Shown one piece after another: positions 55,285-64,000 of a DNA stretch of 64,000 bases. Each line of letters starts with the position of its first letter. The stretch's first letter is position 1. This stretch comes from Epilithonimonas vandammei (GTDB lineage: Bacteria; Bacteroidota; Bacteroidia; Flavobacteriales; Weeksellaceae). The translations under genes and the position numbers were made by a program. Location of the stretch: positions 2,728,001-2,792,000 of the forward strand of contig NZ_CP034161.1 of the NCBI RefSeq assembly GCF_003860525.1, given 5' to 3'. The notes below the pieces were generated by a model. It saw only the letters and a list, made by a program, of their open reading frames with translations, was not told the DNA's origin and ran no database searches.

Positions 55285-55881
55285 ATGTTGTTAATACAAA
55301 ATTTTTCTGAATCCTTTATTGAAGCAGGTTGTGACGAGGTTGGAAGAGGCTGCTTGGCCGGGCCTGTGGTTGCTGCTGCGGTAATTGTCGATAAAAATTT
55401 TAAGCAAAATTTAGTTAACGATTCTAAAACCTTAAATTTCCAGACAAGACAAAATCTGGACAGATATATCCGCGAGAATGCAGTAGATTTTGCAATAGCA
55501 GAATTATCTCCTGAGTTTATCGACCAGCATAATATTCTCAATGCAAGTCTGCACGCCATGCATCTTGCGCTCGATCAGCTCAAAACAAGGCCTGAACTGA
55601 TTTTGGTAGATGGTAACAAGTTTCATCCATATAATTACATCCCGCATCATTGTATTATTAAAGGGGACAGCAAATATCTTTCAATCGCAGCTGCATCTAT
55701 TTTGGCGAAAAACTACCGTGATAATCTGATGATAAGACTTCATGATGAATTTCCCGATTATGGATGGAATACAAACTTTGGCTATTGTACCAAAACACAT
55801 CAAAAAGCTTTGAAAAAATTCGGGCCGAATATCCATCACAGAAAATCTTTCCGATTAGAGTATGATATAGAAATTGACTAG
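55285..55881 (+). CDS. rnhB: Ribonuclease HII
   Basis: 198 residues. Cleaves RNA in RNA-DNA hybrids and removes single ribonucleotides. The catalytic start EAGCDEVGRGCLAGPVVAAAV (Asp, Glu) and the later GDSKYLSIAAASILAK and FGYCTKTHQKAL motifs are present. I chose the ATG at 55285 over a TTG six codons upstream, which overlaps the promoter box. It is followed 47 bp later by the helicase gene. Confidence 0.96.
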   Translation: MLLIQNFSESFIEAGCDEVGRGCLAGPVVAAAVIVDKNFKQNLVNDSKTLNFQTRQNLDRYIRENAVDFAIAELSPEFIDQHNILNASLHAMHLALDQLKTRPELILVDGNKFHPYNYIPHHCIIKGDSKYLSIAAASILAKNYRDNLMIRLHDEFPDYGWNTNFGYCTKTHQKALKKFGPNIHHRKSFRLEYDIEID

Positions 55882-55928
55882 TTTCTAAAAACAAATTTTG
55901 TAAATTGCTTTTTATATATAGAATAAGA

Positions 55929-58900
55929 ATGCAAAACACCTACTCCGTCATCAATGCTTCGGCTGGTTCCGGCAAAACTTACACGTTGGTTCAGCGGCTG
56001 TTGATGATCTGTCTTAGATTTCCGAATCAACCGGATGCGATCAGCACTATTATTGCATTAACGTTTACGAACAAAGCTGCCAACGAAATGAAGGAAAGAA
56101 TTCTTTTCTATCTTGGCGAGTTTGTAAAAGATAATTATGCCGAAAATCAAGACCTAAAGAATATTCAAAAAGCACTAGCAGAACAAGGTTACAGAATCTC
56201 TTTGGATGATTTGCAATCGCGTTCCCAGAAAGTTCTTGACTATATCCTGCATCACTACTCTACGCTTAATATTGGAACGATTGACAAGTTCAATTCCCGA
56301 TTGGTCAAGAGTTTTTCTTATGAATTAGGTTTGGCTCAGAACTTCAATCTAGAAATTCAACCGGAACCTTATTTGATAGAAGCGGTGGATAAAATGTTGG
56401 ACGAAATTGGCGAAGAACAAACCGTTTCTGAAGCATTTATGGATTTCATCAATTATAATCTTGATAACAATGAGCGTGTTAATCTGAATCAAACGCTTTA
56501 CAACTCAGCAAAGAAGTTCGTAAATGATATTCACTACAAACCTTTGCAGGACAACAAAGATTTTGAATGGCAAGCTTATGAAAACAAAAAAAACGAACTG
56601 AGAGAAGCCATTAGAAGCTTAAAATCCGAATCACTTGAACTCACAAAAAGAGCTTTGGAATTAATCAAAAGCAGAGATATAGAGATTGAGCATTTTGCGA
56701 GTGGAAAAAATGGAATCGGTGGATTTTTTGTTAATATGCTCGAGTTCCATAACATTAAGGATAAAAAATTTCCGTTCCCTTCAACTTCCGAAGATTCCAA
56801 GATTGAAACTTTCCTAAAAGGTGCTTCGGCAAAAGGAAAACACAAACAATCTGAAATTGCTGATATTTTACCCCAGTTGATTTCATGGCGAAGGGAAATA
56901 ATTGACCTTTACATCGATTCTCAGAAAAAAGAAAGAATTCTGCAAGCGATTTTGCCGTTGAAAGTTAATGCAGATATTCAGAAAAAACTGATGGAAATAG
57001 AGGAAGAAAACGATTTGGTCTTGCTTTCGAAATTTAATATTATCATTAACGAAAATCTTAGGAATGAGCCTTCTGCGTTCATCTACGAAAAAGTAGGAAC
57101 ACAGTTTCAGCATTACTTTTTTGATGAATTTCAGGATACATCGGCGATGCAATGGCAAAACTTCTTACCGCTTCGTGACAACAGCATCACTTCTGACAAC
57201 ACAAGTTTTACGATTGTTGGCGACCCAAAACAAAGCATCTATAGATTCCGAGGTGGCGAAAGTAAACTGATGCTGGACATTATTAGTGGAGAAGAAACAA
57301 CGCCCAAGAAAGCGATAGCAGAACACTTGAAATTTAACTGGAGAAGTGCGAAGAATATTGTTGATTTCAACAATCGATTATATGATTTTATGTCTCAGAA
57401 TTTGAGTGAAGAGCATCAAAAGATATTCGGGGAAAATGCCATCCAAGGCGCACAATCTAAACTTGATGGCAGAGTGAAAGTTCATCTTCTGGAAAACTCT
57501 GTAAAAGCAGTTTTTTATGAAGAAACGTCGCAGAAGATGCAGCAGGATATTCAGGAATGTTTGGATAATGGTTTTACTTTTTCGGATATCACCATTCTTT
57601 GCCGTGGTAACAATGATATTTTCAATTATTCCCAACTTTTGGGGAATCTGAAGGTTAATTATAACGGAAAGGAAACTTACATCAAAACTATTTCTGAAAA
57701 AGGATTGACTCTGGATTTATCTTTTACTATTAAAGCTTTGATTGAATTTTTGAAGTGGGAAATCAATCCAAAAAACAGACAGTTTTTGGTAAAGATGATG
57801 TACTTCCTGAATGTCTCGGGAAGAATAAAGATGAACGATTTCACTTCTGAAATTAAAACCATTTTAAGTCTCGAATCCAAGAAAGATATTGAGAATTATA
57901 TTAATGCTCATTACCAAATTAAATTGGTTCAAAATGATGTTCCACAACTGAATCTTTACAATTTCATCGAATATTACATTCAGGAATTTTCTGTAGAGAA
58001 TAAGGAAATAGATTTCCTTCTGAACTTCCTCGAGATGTTATTTAATTATACTCAAAATGCTGGTGCAACATTGAAAGAATTCCTTAAATTCTGGGATGAT
58101 GAAGCTTCGAAAATTAGCATTCAAGCCAGTGAGAATATCGATGCGGTTCAGATTATGACCATCCACAAAGCGAAAGGTCTGGAGTTTCCTGTGGTTTTCA
58201 TCCCAATGGAAAATAAAAACAATGACAAAAAATTCTCCGAATGGTACGACCTCAAGAGCGAAGATGAATTGAAAACCGTGATTCTGAATCAGTTTTCGCC
58301 AGAACTGGAAAATTATGATGAGGATTTGGCTCAATTCAATTTTGCGAATTCTTACCGCAATAAAATCGACCGCTTCTGCATCCAATATGTTGCGACCACC
58401 CGACCAGTCGAACAATTGTTCTTTTATATCGAGAAACCGAGCAAATCTTCTAATAATTTGGAATTGTATGATTTTGTTACACAATTTCAACCGACAGAAA
58501 ATGGTGAATCATTAGATTCATTCGATATTTTCCCAGTTTCTGATTTGAAGAAGCAAAAGAAAAAGGAGAAGAAAGACTATCAGTCAGAAAATATTAATTC
58601 GATTTCTCAACAAACTGAAAAAGTATCGAATATAGAAATTGCAACAACTTCTAAAAATTACCAAAATCGCGTAGAGCACGTAAGGATGGGAATTTTCACC
58701 CACGAGATTCTGTCCCAAATCAAAACCAAGAAAGATGTAACGAAAGTTCTCAATTCTTATTTGTTAGAAGGAAAAATAACCAATGAAGAAAAAACATCGA
58801 TTCTGGAAAGGATTGAAAATGTTCTTAATGATGCAAATTATTCTGTTTATTTCACTGAGAATCTGAAAATCATCAATGAAAGAGAAATGTTTGCCACAGA

Positions 58901-59081
58901 AAACGAGCAGTCCAAAACCTACCGACCAGACCGCTTAGTAGAAACCAAAGACGGCTTCATCATTATCGATTTCAAAACCGGTGAGGAAAAAGAAAAAGAC
59001 CAAAAACAAGTAGAAACGTATAAAAATAAATTGGAACAATTTGGGAAGAAAGTGGTGAAAACGGATGTAATCTATATTTGA
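55929..59081 (+). CDS. UvrD/Rep-type helicase with RecB-like nuclease domain (AddA/RecB-like)
   Basis: About 1050 residues. Superfamily 1 motifs: Walker A ASAGSGKTYTLVQRL (about residue 10), motif II FDEFQDTSAMQWQ, motif III VGDPKQSIYRFRGGE, and motif V/VI IMTIHKAKGLEFPVVF with QYVATTRPVEQLF. A C-terminal PD-(D/E)XK nuclease carries RPDRLVETKDGFIIIDFKTG and then QVETYKNKL. Enzymes of this kind resect double-strand breaks for recombination together with an AddB-like partner, which is not in this window. The ATG at 55929 gives the family N-terminus. Confidence 0.92.
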   Translation: MQNTYSVINASAGSGKTYTLVQRLLMICLRFPNQPDAISTIIALTFTNKAANEMKERILFYLGEFVKDNYAENQDLKNIQKALAEQGYRISLDDLQSRSQKVLDYILHHYSTLNIGTIDKFNSRLVKSFSYELGLAQNFNLEIQPEPYLIEAVDKMLDEIGEEQTVSEAFMDFINYNLDNNERVNLNQTLYNSAKKFVNDIHYKPLQDNKDFEWQAYENKKNELREAIRSLKSESLELTKRALELIKSRDIEIEHFASGKNGIGGFFVNMLEFHNIKDKKFPFPSTSEDSKIETFLKGASAKGKHKQSEIADILPQLISWRREIIDLYIDSQKKERILQAILPLKVNADIQKKLMEIEEENDLVLLSKFNIIINENLRNEPSAFIYEKVGTQFQHYFFDEFQDTSAMQWQNFLPLRDNSITSDNTSFTIVGDPKQSIYRFRGGESKLMLDIISGEETTPKKAIAEHLKFNWRSAKNIVDFNNRLYDFMSQNLSEEHQKIFGENAIQGAQSKLDGRVKVHLLENSVKAVFYEETSQKMQQDIQECLDNGFTFSDITILCRGNNDIFNYSQLLGNLKVNYNGKETYIKTISEKGLTLDLSFTIKALIEFLKWEINPKNRQFLVKMMYFLNVSGRIKMNDFTSEIKTILSLESKKDIENYINAHYQIKLVQNDVPQLNLYNFIEYYIQEFSVENKEIDFLLNFLEMLFNYTQNAGATLKEFLKFWDDEASKISIQASENIDAVQIMTIHKAKGLEFPVVFIPMENKNNDKKFSEWYDLKSEDELKTVILNQFSPELENYDEDLAQFNFANSYRNKIDRFCIQYVATTRPVEQLFFYIEKPSKSSNNLELYDFVTQFQPTENGESLDSFDIFPVSDLKKQKKKEKKDYQSENINSISQQTEKVSNIEIATTSKNYQNRVEHVRMGIFTHEILSQIKTKKDVTKVLNSYLLEGKITNEEKTSILERIENVLNDANYSVYFTENLKIINEREMFATENEQSKTYRPDRLVETKDGFIIIDFKTGEEKEKDQKQVETYKNKLEQFGKKVVKTDVIYI

Positions 59082-59084
59082 AAT

Positions 59085-59118
59085 AAAAATCCCGAAAATA
59101 ATATCGGGATTTTTTTTT
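59085..59118. terminator. Bidirectional terminator between the helicase and ferritin genes
   Basis: Arms AAAAATCCCGA / TCGGGATTTTT around an A/T loop, with T runs on both strands. Confidence 0.8.
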
Positions 59119-59120
59119 AA

Positions 59121-59630
59121 TTAATTCTCAGCAGCTGGATTGAAAACCCTTTGCGCCAATTCCTGGTCAAAAAGATATAAAGCGGAAGGATTATCTTTTA
59201 CCATTTTGATCTTCGTAACCAAAAGCGATGCACTGGATTCTTCCTCCACCTGCTCATTGATAAACCATTGCAGGAAGCTTGTGGTTGCAAAATCGCCTTC
59301 GTCGTTGGCGGCTTTCACAATATTAAAAATACTTTTAGTAACCAATCTTTCGTGGTCTAAGGCTTTTTCAAAGATTTCCTGAGCGCTGGAAAATTCGTGT
59401 GGTGGTTTGGGAATTTCATTTAATATAATAGTTCCGCCGATATCGTGCACATAGTCAAACATCTTGTCTGCGTGCATCAGTTCTTCTTTGGACTGCACCC
59501 GGAAATAGTTAGCTATGCCCTCCAAATCTTTGGTATAAAACCACGCACTCATAGAAAGATACAGCTGGGCTGCATATTGTTCTTTGGTAATTTGCTCGTT
59601 GATGAGATTTATTATTTTTTCACTTACCAT
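59121..59630 (-). CDS. ftnA: Non-haem ferritin
   Basis: 169 residues. The iron-oxidation site shows in INEQITKEQYAAQLYLSMSAWF (Glu), KEELMHADKMFDYV (Glu, His) and NEQVEEESSASLLV (Glu). Ferritin stores iron as ferric oxide in a 24-subunit shell and limits Fenton damage. I chose the ATG at 59630 over a TTG at 59648 because the latter overlaps the -7 box. The gene symbol follows the usual bacterial name. A single gene. Confidence 0.93.
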   Translation of the reverse strand: MVSEKIINLINEQITKEQYAAQLYLSMSAWFYTKDLEGIANYFRVQSKEELMHADKMFDYVHDIGGTIILNEIPKPPHEFSSAQEIFEKALDHERLVTKSIFNIVKAANDEGDFATTSFLQWFINEQVEEESSASLLVTKIKMVKDNPSALYLFDQELAQRVFNPAAEN

Positions 59631-59645
59631 AACTGTTATTTTTTC

Positions 59646-59653
59646 CAAATATA
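59646..59653 (-). promoter_or_regulatory. -7 promoter box of the ferritin gene
   Basis: The minus strand reads TATATTTG, an exact TAnnTTTG match 16 nt before the ATG at 59630. Confidence 0.5.
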
Positions 59654-59654
59654 A

Positions 59655-59684
59655 AAAAAGAGCGGATAAAAATCCACTCTTTCA
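59655..59684 (-). terminator. Terminator after the Spy-like gene
   Basis: Arms AAAGAG-GGA / TCC-CTCTTT around TAAAAA, followed on the minus strand by a T run, 25 bp after the stop at 59709. Confidence 0.7.
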
Positions 59685-59708
59685 CAAAATTAACCACTAA
59701 AAAATAAC

Positions 59709-60089
59709 TTACTTAACTACGGCTGTATTTGCAGCTTTTCTTTTTTGAAAATGTTCTTTTCTCTCTGCCATTTTCTTCTCTTTCAGTGCCTGAAATTTTT
59801 TAAACTGATCAGGAGTCAAGATTTTCTGCATTTCTGCTTCATTATCTTTCATCATTTTCATTCGGTCTTGTTTCTTGGCTGCCATTTCCTGCTTTCTCTC
59901 TGCAGCTTTTTTCTCGTGTAAAGTTTTTATTTGGGCAACTTGCGCATCTGTAAGATTAAGCTCTTGCTTCATCTCCTGCATACGCACTGCCTTTTTTTGT
60001 TCAAAATCTCCTTTTCTATCTGAAGTTGTCTGTGCAAATCCAAAAACTCCTAGTCCAAGAAATGCCGCGCTTAAAATTAATTTTTTCAT
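59709..60089 (-). CDS. Small secreted Spy/CpxP-like helical protein
   Basis: 126 residues. A signal peptide (MKKLILSAAFLGLGVFGFAQ) is followed by a long charged helical region rich in Lys, Glu, Met and Gln. The LTDAQVAQIKTLHEKKAAE and LTPDQFKKFQALKEKK segments resemble the LTxxQ motifs of Spy/CpxP periplasmic chaperones, one near residue 46 and one near residue 92. A periplasmic chaperone or envelope-stress role is plausible but not shown. It is upstream of ferritin with its own terminator. Confidence 0.75.
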   Translation of the reverse strand: MKKLILSAAFLGLGVFGFAQTTSDRKGDFEQKKAVRMQEMKQELNLTDAQVAQIKTLHEKKAAERKQEMAAKKQDRMKMMKDNEAEMQKILTPDQFKKFQALKEKKMAERKEHFQKRKAANTAVVK

Positions 60090-60189
60090 TTTTTTTCGAT
60101 TTTAATATTTGTAATTTTTATCTGTTTGTTGGATTTACTTTAATTTATAATGTTAAGTTATTGATATTATAAATTTTTGTTAAATACTT

Positions 60190-61161
60190 TTATCTTGAAG
60201 TGAATCTCATCCCTGAACCTCTGCTTCCGCTTTCAGACTTTGAGGTAGAATTTCTCTGGATAGAACGTTCGTTACTTCTATTTTCTATTCTTTCAGAGTT
60301 TTGATTTTGTCTGATTCCACCTTGATTTCTAATATTAGGAGAAGATTGATTTCTGACATTATCAGAATTATTTCCACTTCTTATTCCTCCAAAATTATTA
60401 TCTCTTGTTCCACCAGAATTTCTGATTCCTCCGTTTGAATTATTTCTGATTCCTGAGTTTTGCTGATTTCTGATTCCATTATTTTCAGAACCTCGGATTC
60501 CTCCCCAATTATTTCCGTTAGAACCATTTCTTGGATTATCATTTCGGATTCCGTTATTTCTGGTTGGGTTTATCATCCCTTGATTTCTGACATTTTCTCT
60601 AAATCCTTCTCGGAAATTTCCTCGATTTACTTTGTAGATATTAATATTCACATTTCTGTAAACCGGTCTTACCGGATAACGTCTTGCATAGAAGTTCACG
60701 CAACGGTTTCTGTAATACACAAACGGACTTGCACCATGGAAATAAACATTTTGATACACTACAAAAACTCTTGGTCCAAGGATATTTTGAAGTGCATAAA
60801 ATCTGTCATAATACCATCTGTCCGGATTCCATCTGTAATAAGAGTTCCAAGCATCATAAGAAGCAAAACGATTATTTAGAAGCATAATCTGATTGATTTG
60901 GAATGGACTCAGATTGAATTGCACAAAAAACTGATTCCAGTTTACAGAGAAAACCGCATTTCGGTAATCGTTGTAATATCCTTGATAATATTGATCCGGA
61001 TAATAATCCGTTGGATAGTTGTAATAATAATCGTCCGGATAATCGTAGGAATCATCATAATATTCGTATCCGTTATAATCGTTTGGATAAGTGTCATAAT
61101 AATCTTGTGCAGAAACTAATCCACCAAAAACTATAGCGAGAGTTAAAAATATCTTTTTCAT
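60190..61161 (-). CDS. Secreted Tyr-rich protein with GIRN repeats, function unknown
   Basis: 323 residues in four parts. A signal peptide (MKKIFLTLAIVFGGLVSAQ) comes first. An extreme Tyr/Asp segment follows (about residues 20-66, for example YYDDSYDYPDDYYYNYP). A folded-looking middle (about 67-175) has SPFQINQIMLLNNRF and WNPDRWYYDRFYALQNILGP. The C-terminal tail, from about 180, is rich in Asn, Arg, Gly and Ser and repeats NNGIRN, GGIRG or SGIRN at least eight times. The tail is basic and likely disordered and might bind a polymer or surface. Not recognised beyond similar unnamed Flavobacteriia proteins. Confidence 0.75.
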   Translation of the reverse strand: MKKIFLTLAIVFGGLVSAQDYYDTYPNDYNGYEYYDDSYDYPDDYYYNYPTDYYPDQYYQGYYNDYRNAVFSVNWNQFFVQFNLSPFQINQIMLLNNRFASYDAWNSYYRWNPDRWYYDRFYALQNILGPRVFVVYQNVYFHGASPFVYYRNRCVNFYARRYPVRPVYRNVNINIYKVNRGNFREGFRENVRNQGMINPTRNNGIRNDNPRNGSNGNNWGGIRGSENNGIRNQQNSGIRNNSNGGIRNSGGTRDNNFGGIRSGNNSDNVRNQSSPNIRNQGGIRQNQNSERIENRSNERSIQRNSTSKSESGSRGSGMRFTSR

Positions 61162-61384
61162 TTGTTCTTATTTATTTTGTTAATTGTCAAATGGAACATT
61201 TTCAATGTTTCATTTCTTTTATTTTAAAAATTAATTCGAAAATCCATTTTTTCCTTGAAATGAAACTTTCTATCTTTTGGATATTGACGAATAATAAAAG
61301 TTAAACGAAAATTTAGATTTCGAATCAAAATTCAATTCAAGAATCAAATTTATATCTGATAATCAGAGCAATAATTTTCAACAA

Positions 61385-61414
61385 AAAAGCCTTTCAAAAA
61401 TTTGAAAGGCTTTA
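61385..61414 (-). terminator. Terminator after the glucanotransferase gene
   Basis: Perfect arms AAAGCCTTTCAAA / TTTGAAAGGCTTT with T on both strands, 18 bp past the stop at 61432. The rest of the 270-bp gap to 61161 shows no gene. Confidence 0.8.
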
Positions 61415-61431
61415 AAATTTATTTTTGCGGA

Positions 61432-64000
61432 TTAAAATCGGTCACTGTTTTCAACCCAACTTGCAATTTTTTGATTGAACCTGTCTTTGGTTTTCAAATC
61501 TTCCAATTTCAGATGCATTCTGTATCTCCAATAATGTGGGAAAACTGCAGGATTGTTGATTCTCTCCTCATCCATATTCGGATTCATTAATTCTTCGTCT
61601 GTTGCCAAAAATTCCTGAATCGGGAAAATCGCCAACATTGCATCCGTGTAAAGATGCTGTTTCATTATCATTTCTGACAATTCCGGAGTTAGATCCCAAG
61701 GCGCAGTTCCATATTGCCCTAATTGATGATTAAAATATTTCTGAGTCAGATTTCTGTCCTCGTGCCACCATTGTCTTAGCGTAGAACTGTCGTGAGAAGA
61801 CGCTGTAACAACGTTGAGGTAACTTGCATTTTTCGGGTCGTACCAAGCGATATTTTCCGAAGGCATTCTTTGAACTTTCAAAGCGGTAATTGCCAACTTA
61901 TCCATCACCACAGGAACCGAATCCGGAACCAATCCCAAATCTTCGCCACAAATCAACATTGTTGTAGAATTCAGTAAAGCCGGTAATTTCTCCATTGCTT
62001 TCTGATACCAAAGTCCATCCTGGCGTTTGAAAAAATAATCATTATAAAGGTCAAGCAATTTTGCTTTTTCCCAGTCCGGAAGATATTTGTAAGAAGTCGT
62101 TTTAGCAATATTAAATCTTGGATGATAAACGATTCCGTTATCAGTTTCTTCAGTTAAGAATAAAACATTTCCAGCCAACGAAATCAATTTTTCTTCTGCC
62201 CAATCCCAGGATTCTTTTTTGAAATAGTCTGTTAATTTTCTCTGGGTGTCAAACTCCGGCTTGAAAGTGTAAGTCCCGTTATGATGATTATCGAAGAAAT
62301 GATTCTGAATTTTTTCTTTGAATTCACCGAAGTTTTCCCAAAGAATCGGGTCATTCACAAATGGTTTCACATAACGGTCATAATTAAAAGGAATCTGTCT
62401 GTCTGCAAATTCTTTCTCAGTCACAGGAAGCGCCGGATAAAAATAACCCAGCAAACCTTGGGTCGCAGAAATCGGCATTCTCCAGATTCTGAAAAATCCT
62501 AGAATGTGGTCAATTCTCATCGCATCAAAATATTGCTCAAGAACTTTGAAACGCTTTTTCCACCATTGGTAACCGTCGGCTTTCATCACTTCCCAATTAT
62601 AAGTCGGGAATTCCCAGTTTTGTCCCAAATCGGAGAATTGGTCTGGCGGTGCACCAGCTTGAAAATCCATTCCGAACAATTCCGGCTCTGTCCAAGCTTC
62701 TACAGAATATCTATAAATCCCAATCGGCAAATCTCCTTTTACGGAAATTCCTAATTTATGAACATATTCTACAGCATCTTGAAGTTGCAAATGCAATTGA
62801 TACTGCACCCAAGCGTGAAGCATCAACTGAGAATATTCTTTATGTTTTGGTGAATAAAGTGTCGCTACTTTTCCGGCAACATATTTTTTATGAGTCTTCC
62901 ATTCATTAAAATTGGGCGTTTTGTATTTGTCTCTTAAAACACAAAATGCAGAATAAGGCATCAGCCATTCCTCATTATCTTTAATGAACTTTTTGAAGTT
63001 TTTATCTTTAAGAATCGCTTCTTGATTTGCTTCGAAAACAGCCGTTGCATATTTCCATTTTCCGGAAATCATTTGCTCGTAATCAATCAAACTCAAAGCA
63101 TTCAGTTCTGCTTTTTTTGCCTGATAATCTTCAACCAAATCTTTCGGCAAAGCATATTCTAATTTCTCAATCGAGAGATATTGCGGATGAAGTGCATAAA
63201 CCGAAATCGCAGCATAAGGATAAGAATCTGTCCAAGTGTAATTCGCAGTTGTATCGTTAATCGGCAAAATCTGAATCACAGACAATTTGGTTTCATTAGC
63301 CCAATCTCCCAATTTTTTGATATCCGGAAATTCTCCAACACCAAAACCATCATCCGTTCTCAATGAGAAAACAGGAACCGCAACGCCAGCAGAATGCCAA
63401 AGCGTATGATTATCAAATTTAAAATAATGGTCTGCTTTCACATAAAGAATATCCTTATTTGGATTTCCAAAAACCCAACGGTTATCACCAGGTTCTATGT
63501 AGAAAACCTTGCCGGTATTTTTATCTTTAATCGCGTATTTGTAAAGAATTGTCTGATGAGAATTGATTTCAACGGCGGTTTCCCAAACGCCGTAATCTGT
63601 TTCGCTCAGTTCAACAGCTTTTTCATAATCCCAATTTCCCAAAGCATCCACATTTCCAACCAAAACCAATTGCCAGTTTGGATGATAAAGTGGCGCTTCT
63701 ATTCTGAAAAGATGCGTATGCTTCTTAACTACCGGTTGTTTTGCAGGCTGAAAACCTTGCAAACGATTATGCAGAATTTTGTTGGTTAAATAATTTTCAG
63801 GAAAATTCTTGAGATTCCATTGGTCAAAGATTACAAATTCTTTAAAACTGTTTGGAAGATTAAGCTGATGAAAAGGAATCTCTTCCTCCAAAACTTCCCC
63901 ATCTTCGTTCACGACAAGATATTTGTAGAGAATCGATTTTGAAAAATAATCAATTTCTGTGGTCCAGTTGTTATTTTCGGAATAGGTCAAGTTGTAGTCA
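61432..64000 (-). CDS. malQ: 4-alpha-glucanotransferase with starch-binding domains (DPE2-like), 5' end outside window
   Basis: GH77 enzyme that moves glucosyl units between alpha-glucans, used in maltose and glycogen metabolism in the cytoplasm. The frame stays open to base 64000, so the start lies beyond the window. The first visible part reads as the end of one CBM20-like domain (TILYKYA-type strands occur twice). A second CBM20 spans HLFRIEAPLYHPNWQLVLVG to GDNRWVFGNP. The GH77 barrel follows, with the nucleophile in MRIDHILGFFRIWRMP, the acid/base Glu in CGEDLGLVPDSV and a third Asp in ASSHDSSTLRQWW. The N-terminal pair of CBM20 domains and an insert of about 130 residues are the plant DPE2 layout, also found in Bacteroidota. 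Confidence 0.92.
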   Translation of the reverse strand, partial: DYNLTYSENNNWTTEIDYFSKSILYKYLVVNEDGEVLEEEIPFHQLNLPNSFKEFVIFDQWNLKNFPENYLTNKILHNRLQGFQPAKQPVVKKHTHLFRIEAPLYHPNWQLVLVGNVDALGNWDYEKAVELSETDYGVWETAVEINSHQTILYKYAIKDKNTGKVFYIEPGDNRWVFGNPNKDILYVKADHYFKFDNHTLWHSAGVAVPVFSLRTDDGFGVGEFPDIKKLGDWANETKLSVIQILPINDTTANYTWTDSYPYAAISVYALHPQYLSIEKLEYALPKDLVEDYQAKKAELNALSLIDYEQMISGKWKYATAVFEANQEAILKDKNFKKFIKDNEEWLMPYSAFCVLRDKYKTPNFNEWKTHKKYVAGKVATLYSPKHKEYSQLMLHAWVQYQLHLQLQDAVEYVHKLGISVKGDLPIGIYRYSVEAWTEPELFGMDFQAGAPPDQFSDLGQNWEFPTYNWEVMKADGYQWWKKRFKVLEQYFDAMRIDHILGFFRIWRMPISATQGLLGYFYPALPVTEKEFADRQIPFNYDRYVKPFVNDPILWENFGEFKEKIQNHFFDNHHNGTYTFKPEFDTQRKLTDYFKKESWDWAEEKLISLAGNVLFLTEETDNGIVYHPRFNIAKTTSYKYLPDWEKAKLLDLYNDYFFKRQDGLWYQKAMEKLPALLNSTTMLICGEDLGLVPDSVPVVMDKLAITALKVQRMPSENIAWYDPKNASYLNVVTASSHDSSTLRQWWHEDRNLTQKYFNHQLGQYGTAPWDLTPELSEMIMKQHLYTDAMLAIFPIQEFLATDEELMNPNMDEERINNPAVFPHYWRYRMHLKLEDLKTKDRFNQKIASWVENSDRF

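Overview
This window looks like chromosomal DNA from a low-G+C member of the Bacteroidota, most likely class Flavobacteriia in the Chryseobacterium/Epilithonimonas neighbourhood (Weeksellaceae). The signs are gliding genes (gldF, gldG), secreted peptidases with type IX (Por) C-terminal sorting tails, SusC/SusD outer-membrane pairs, an ATP synthase operon without the beta and epsilon genes, a subunit a with its own signal peptide, few Shine-Dalgarno sequences, and many starts preceded by the flavobacterial -7 box TAnnTTTG. The genus is an inference; no rRNA is present.

Layout. 1-3.1 kb: translation genes on the minus strand (thrS, infC, terminator, then rpmI with its own promoter; rplT should lie off the left edge). 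3.1-4.6 kb: a TPR-like protein. 4.7-9.8 kb: a leucine operon leuA-leuC-methyltransferase-leuD-leuB. 9.8-13.9 kb: small stress, envelope and housekeeping genes and an acyl-CoA dehydrogenase. 13.9-22.6 kb: a barnase-type RNase and its barstar-type inhibitor, separated by a higher-G+C efflux island (tolC pseudogene, hlyD, two ABC-2 permeases). The second permease is split by a 288-bp MITE plus an IS1380-family element. 22.7-27.6 kb: lnt, gldG, gldF, hemJ. 28.1-33.2 kb: two type-IX-secreted zinc peptidases (M12B-like and M28) with an IS1182-family element between them. 33.5-35.1 kb: clpS and a CorC/CNNM protein. 35.5-36.8 kb: an IS110-family element inserted in a dispersed repeat. 36.9-42.6 kb: F1Fo ATP synthase genes. 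43.0-44.4 kb: ffh. 44.5-55.2 kb: two tandem SusC/SusD pairs; the upstream SusC has lost its 5' end and is split by a second, apparently identical IS1380 copy. 55.3-59.1 kb: RNase HII and a RecB/AddA-like helicase-nuclease. 59.1-64 kb: ferritin, a Spy-like protein, a Tyr-rich/GIRN-repeat secreted protein, and a DPE2-like 4-alpha-glucanotransferase running off the right edge.

The most interesting regions are mobile. The IS110 element has about 255 bp upstream of its transposase containing a perfect 10-bp stem. The enclosed loop carries a 9-nt complement to the element's other end, as expected for a bridge RNA. The IS1380 element appears with a non-autonomous partner, and precise removal of each insertion restores a reading frame. 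The IS1182 right end supplies the -33 motif of the promoter of the neighbouring peptidase. The split barnase/barstar pair suggests that a transporter island landed between a toxin and its antidote. Several families of short dispersed repeats lie between genes, and one tandem repeat lies in frame inside the RNase.
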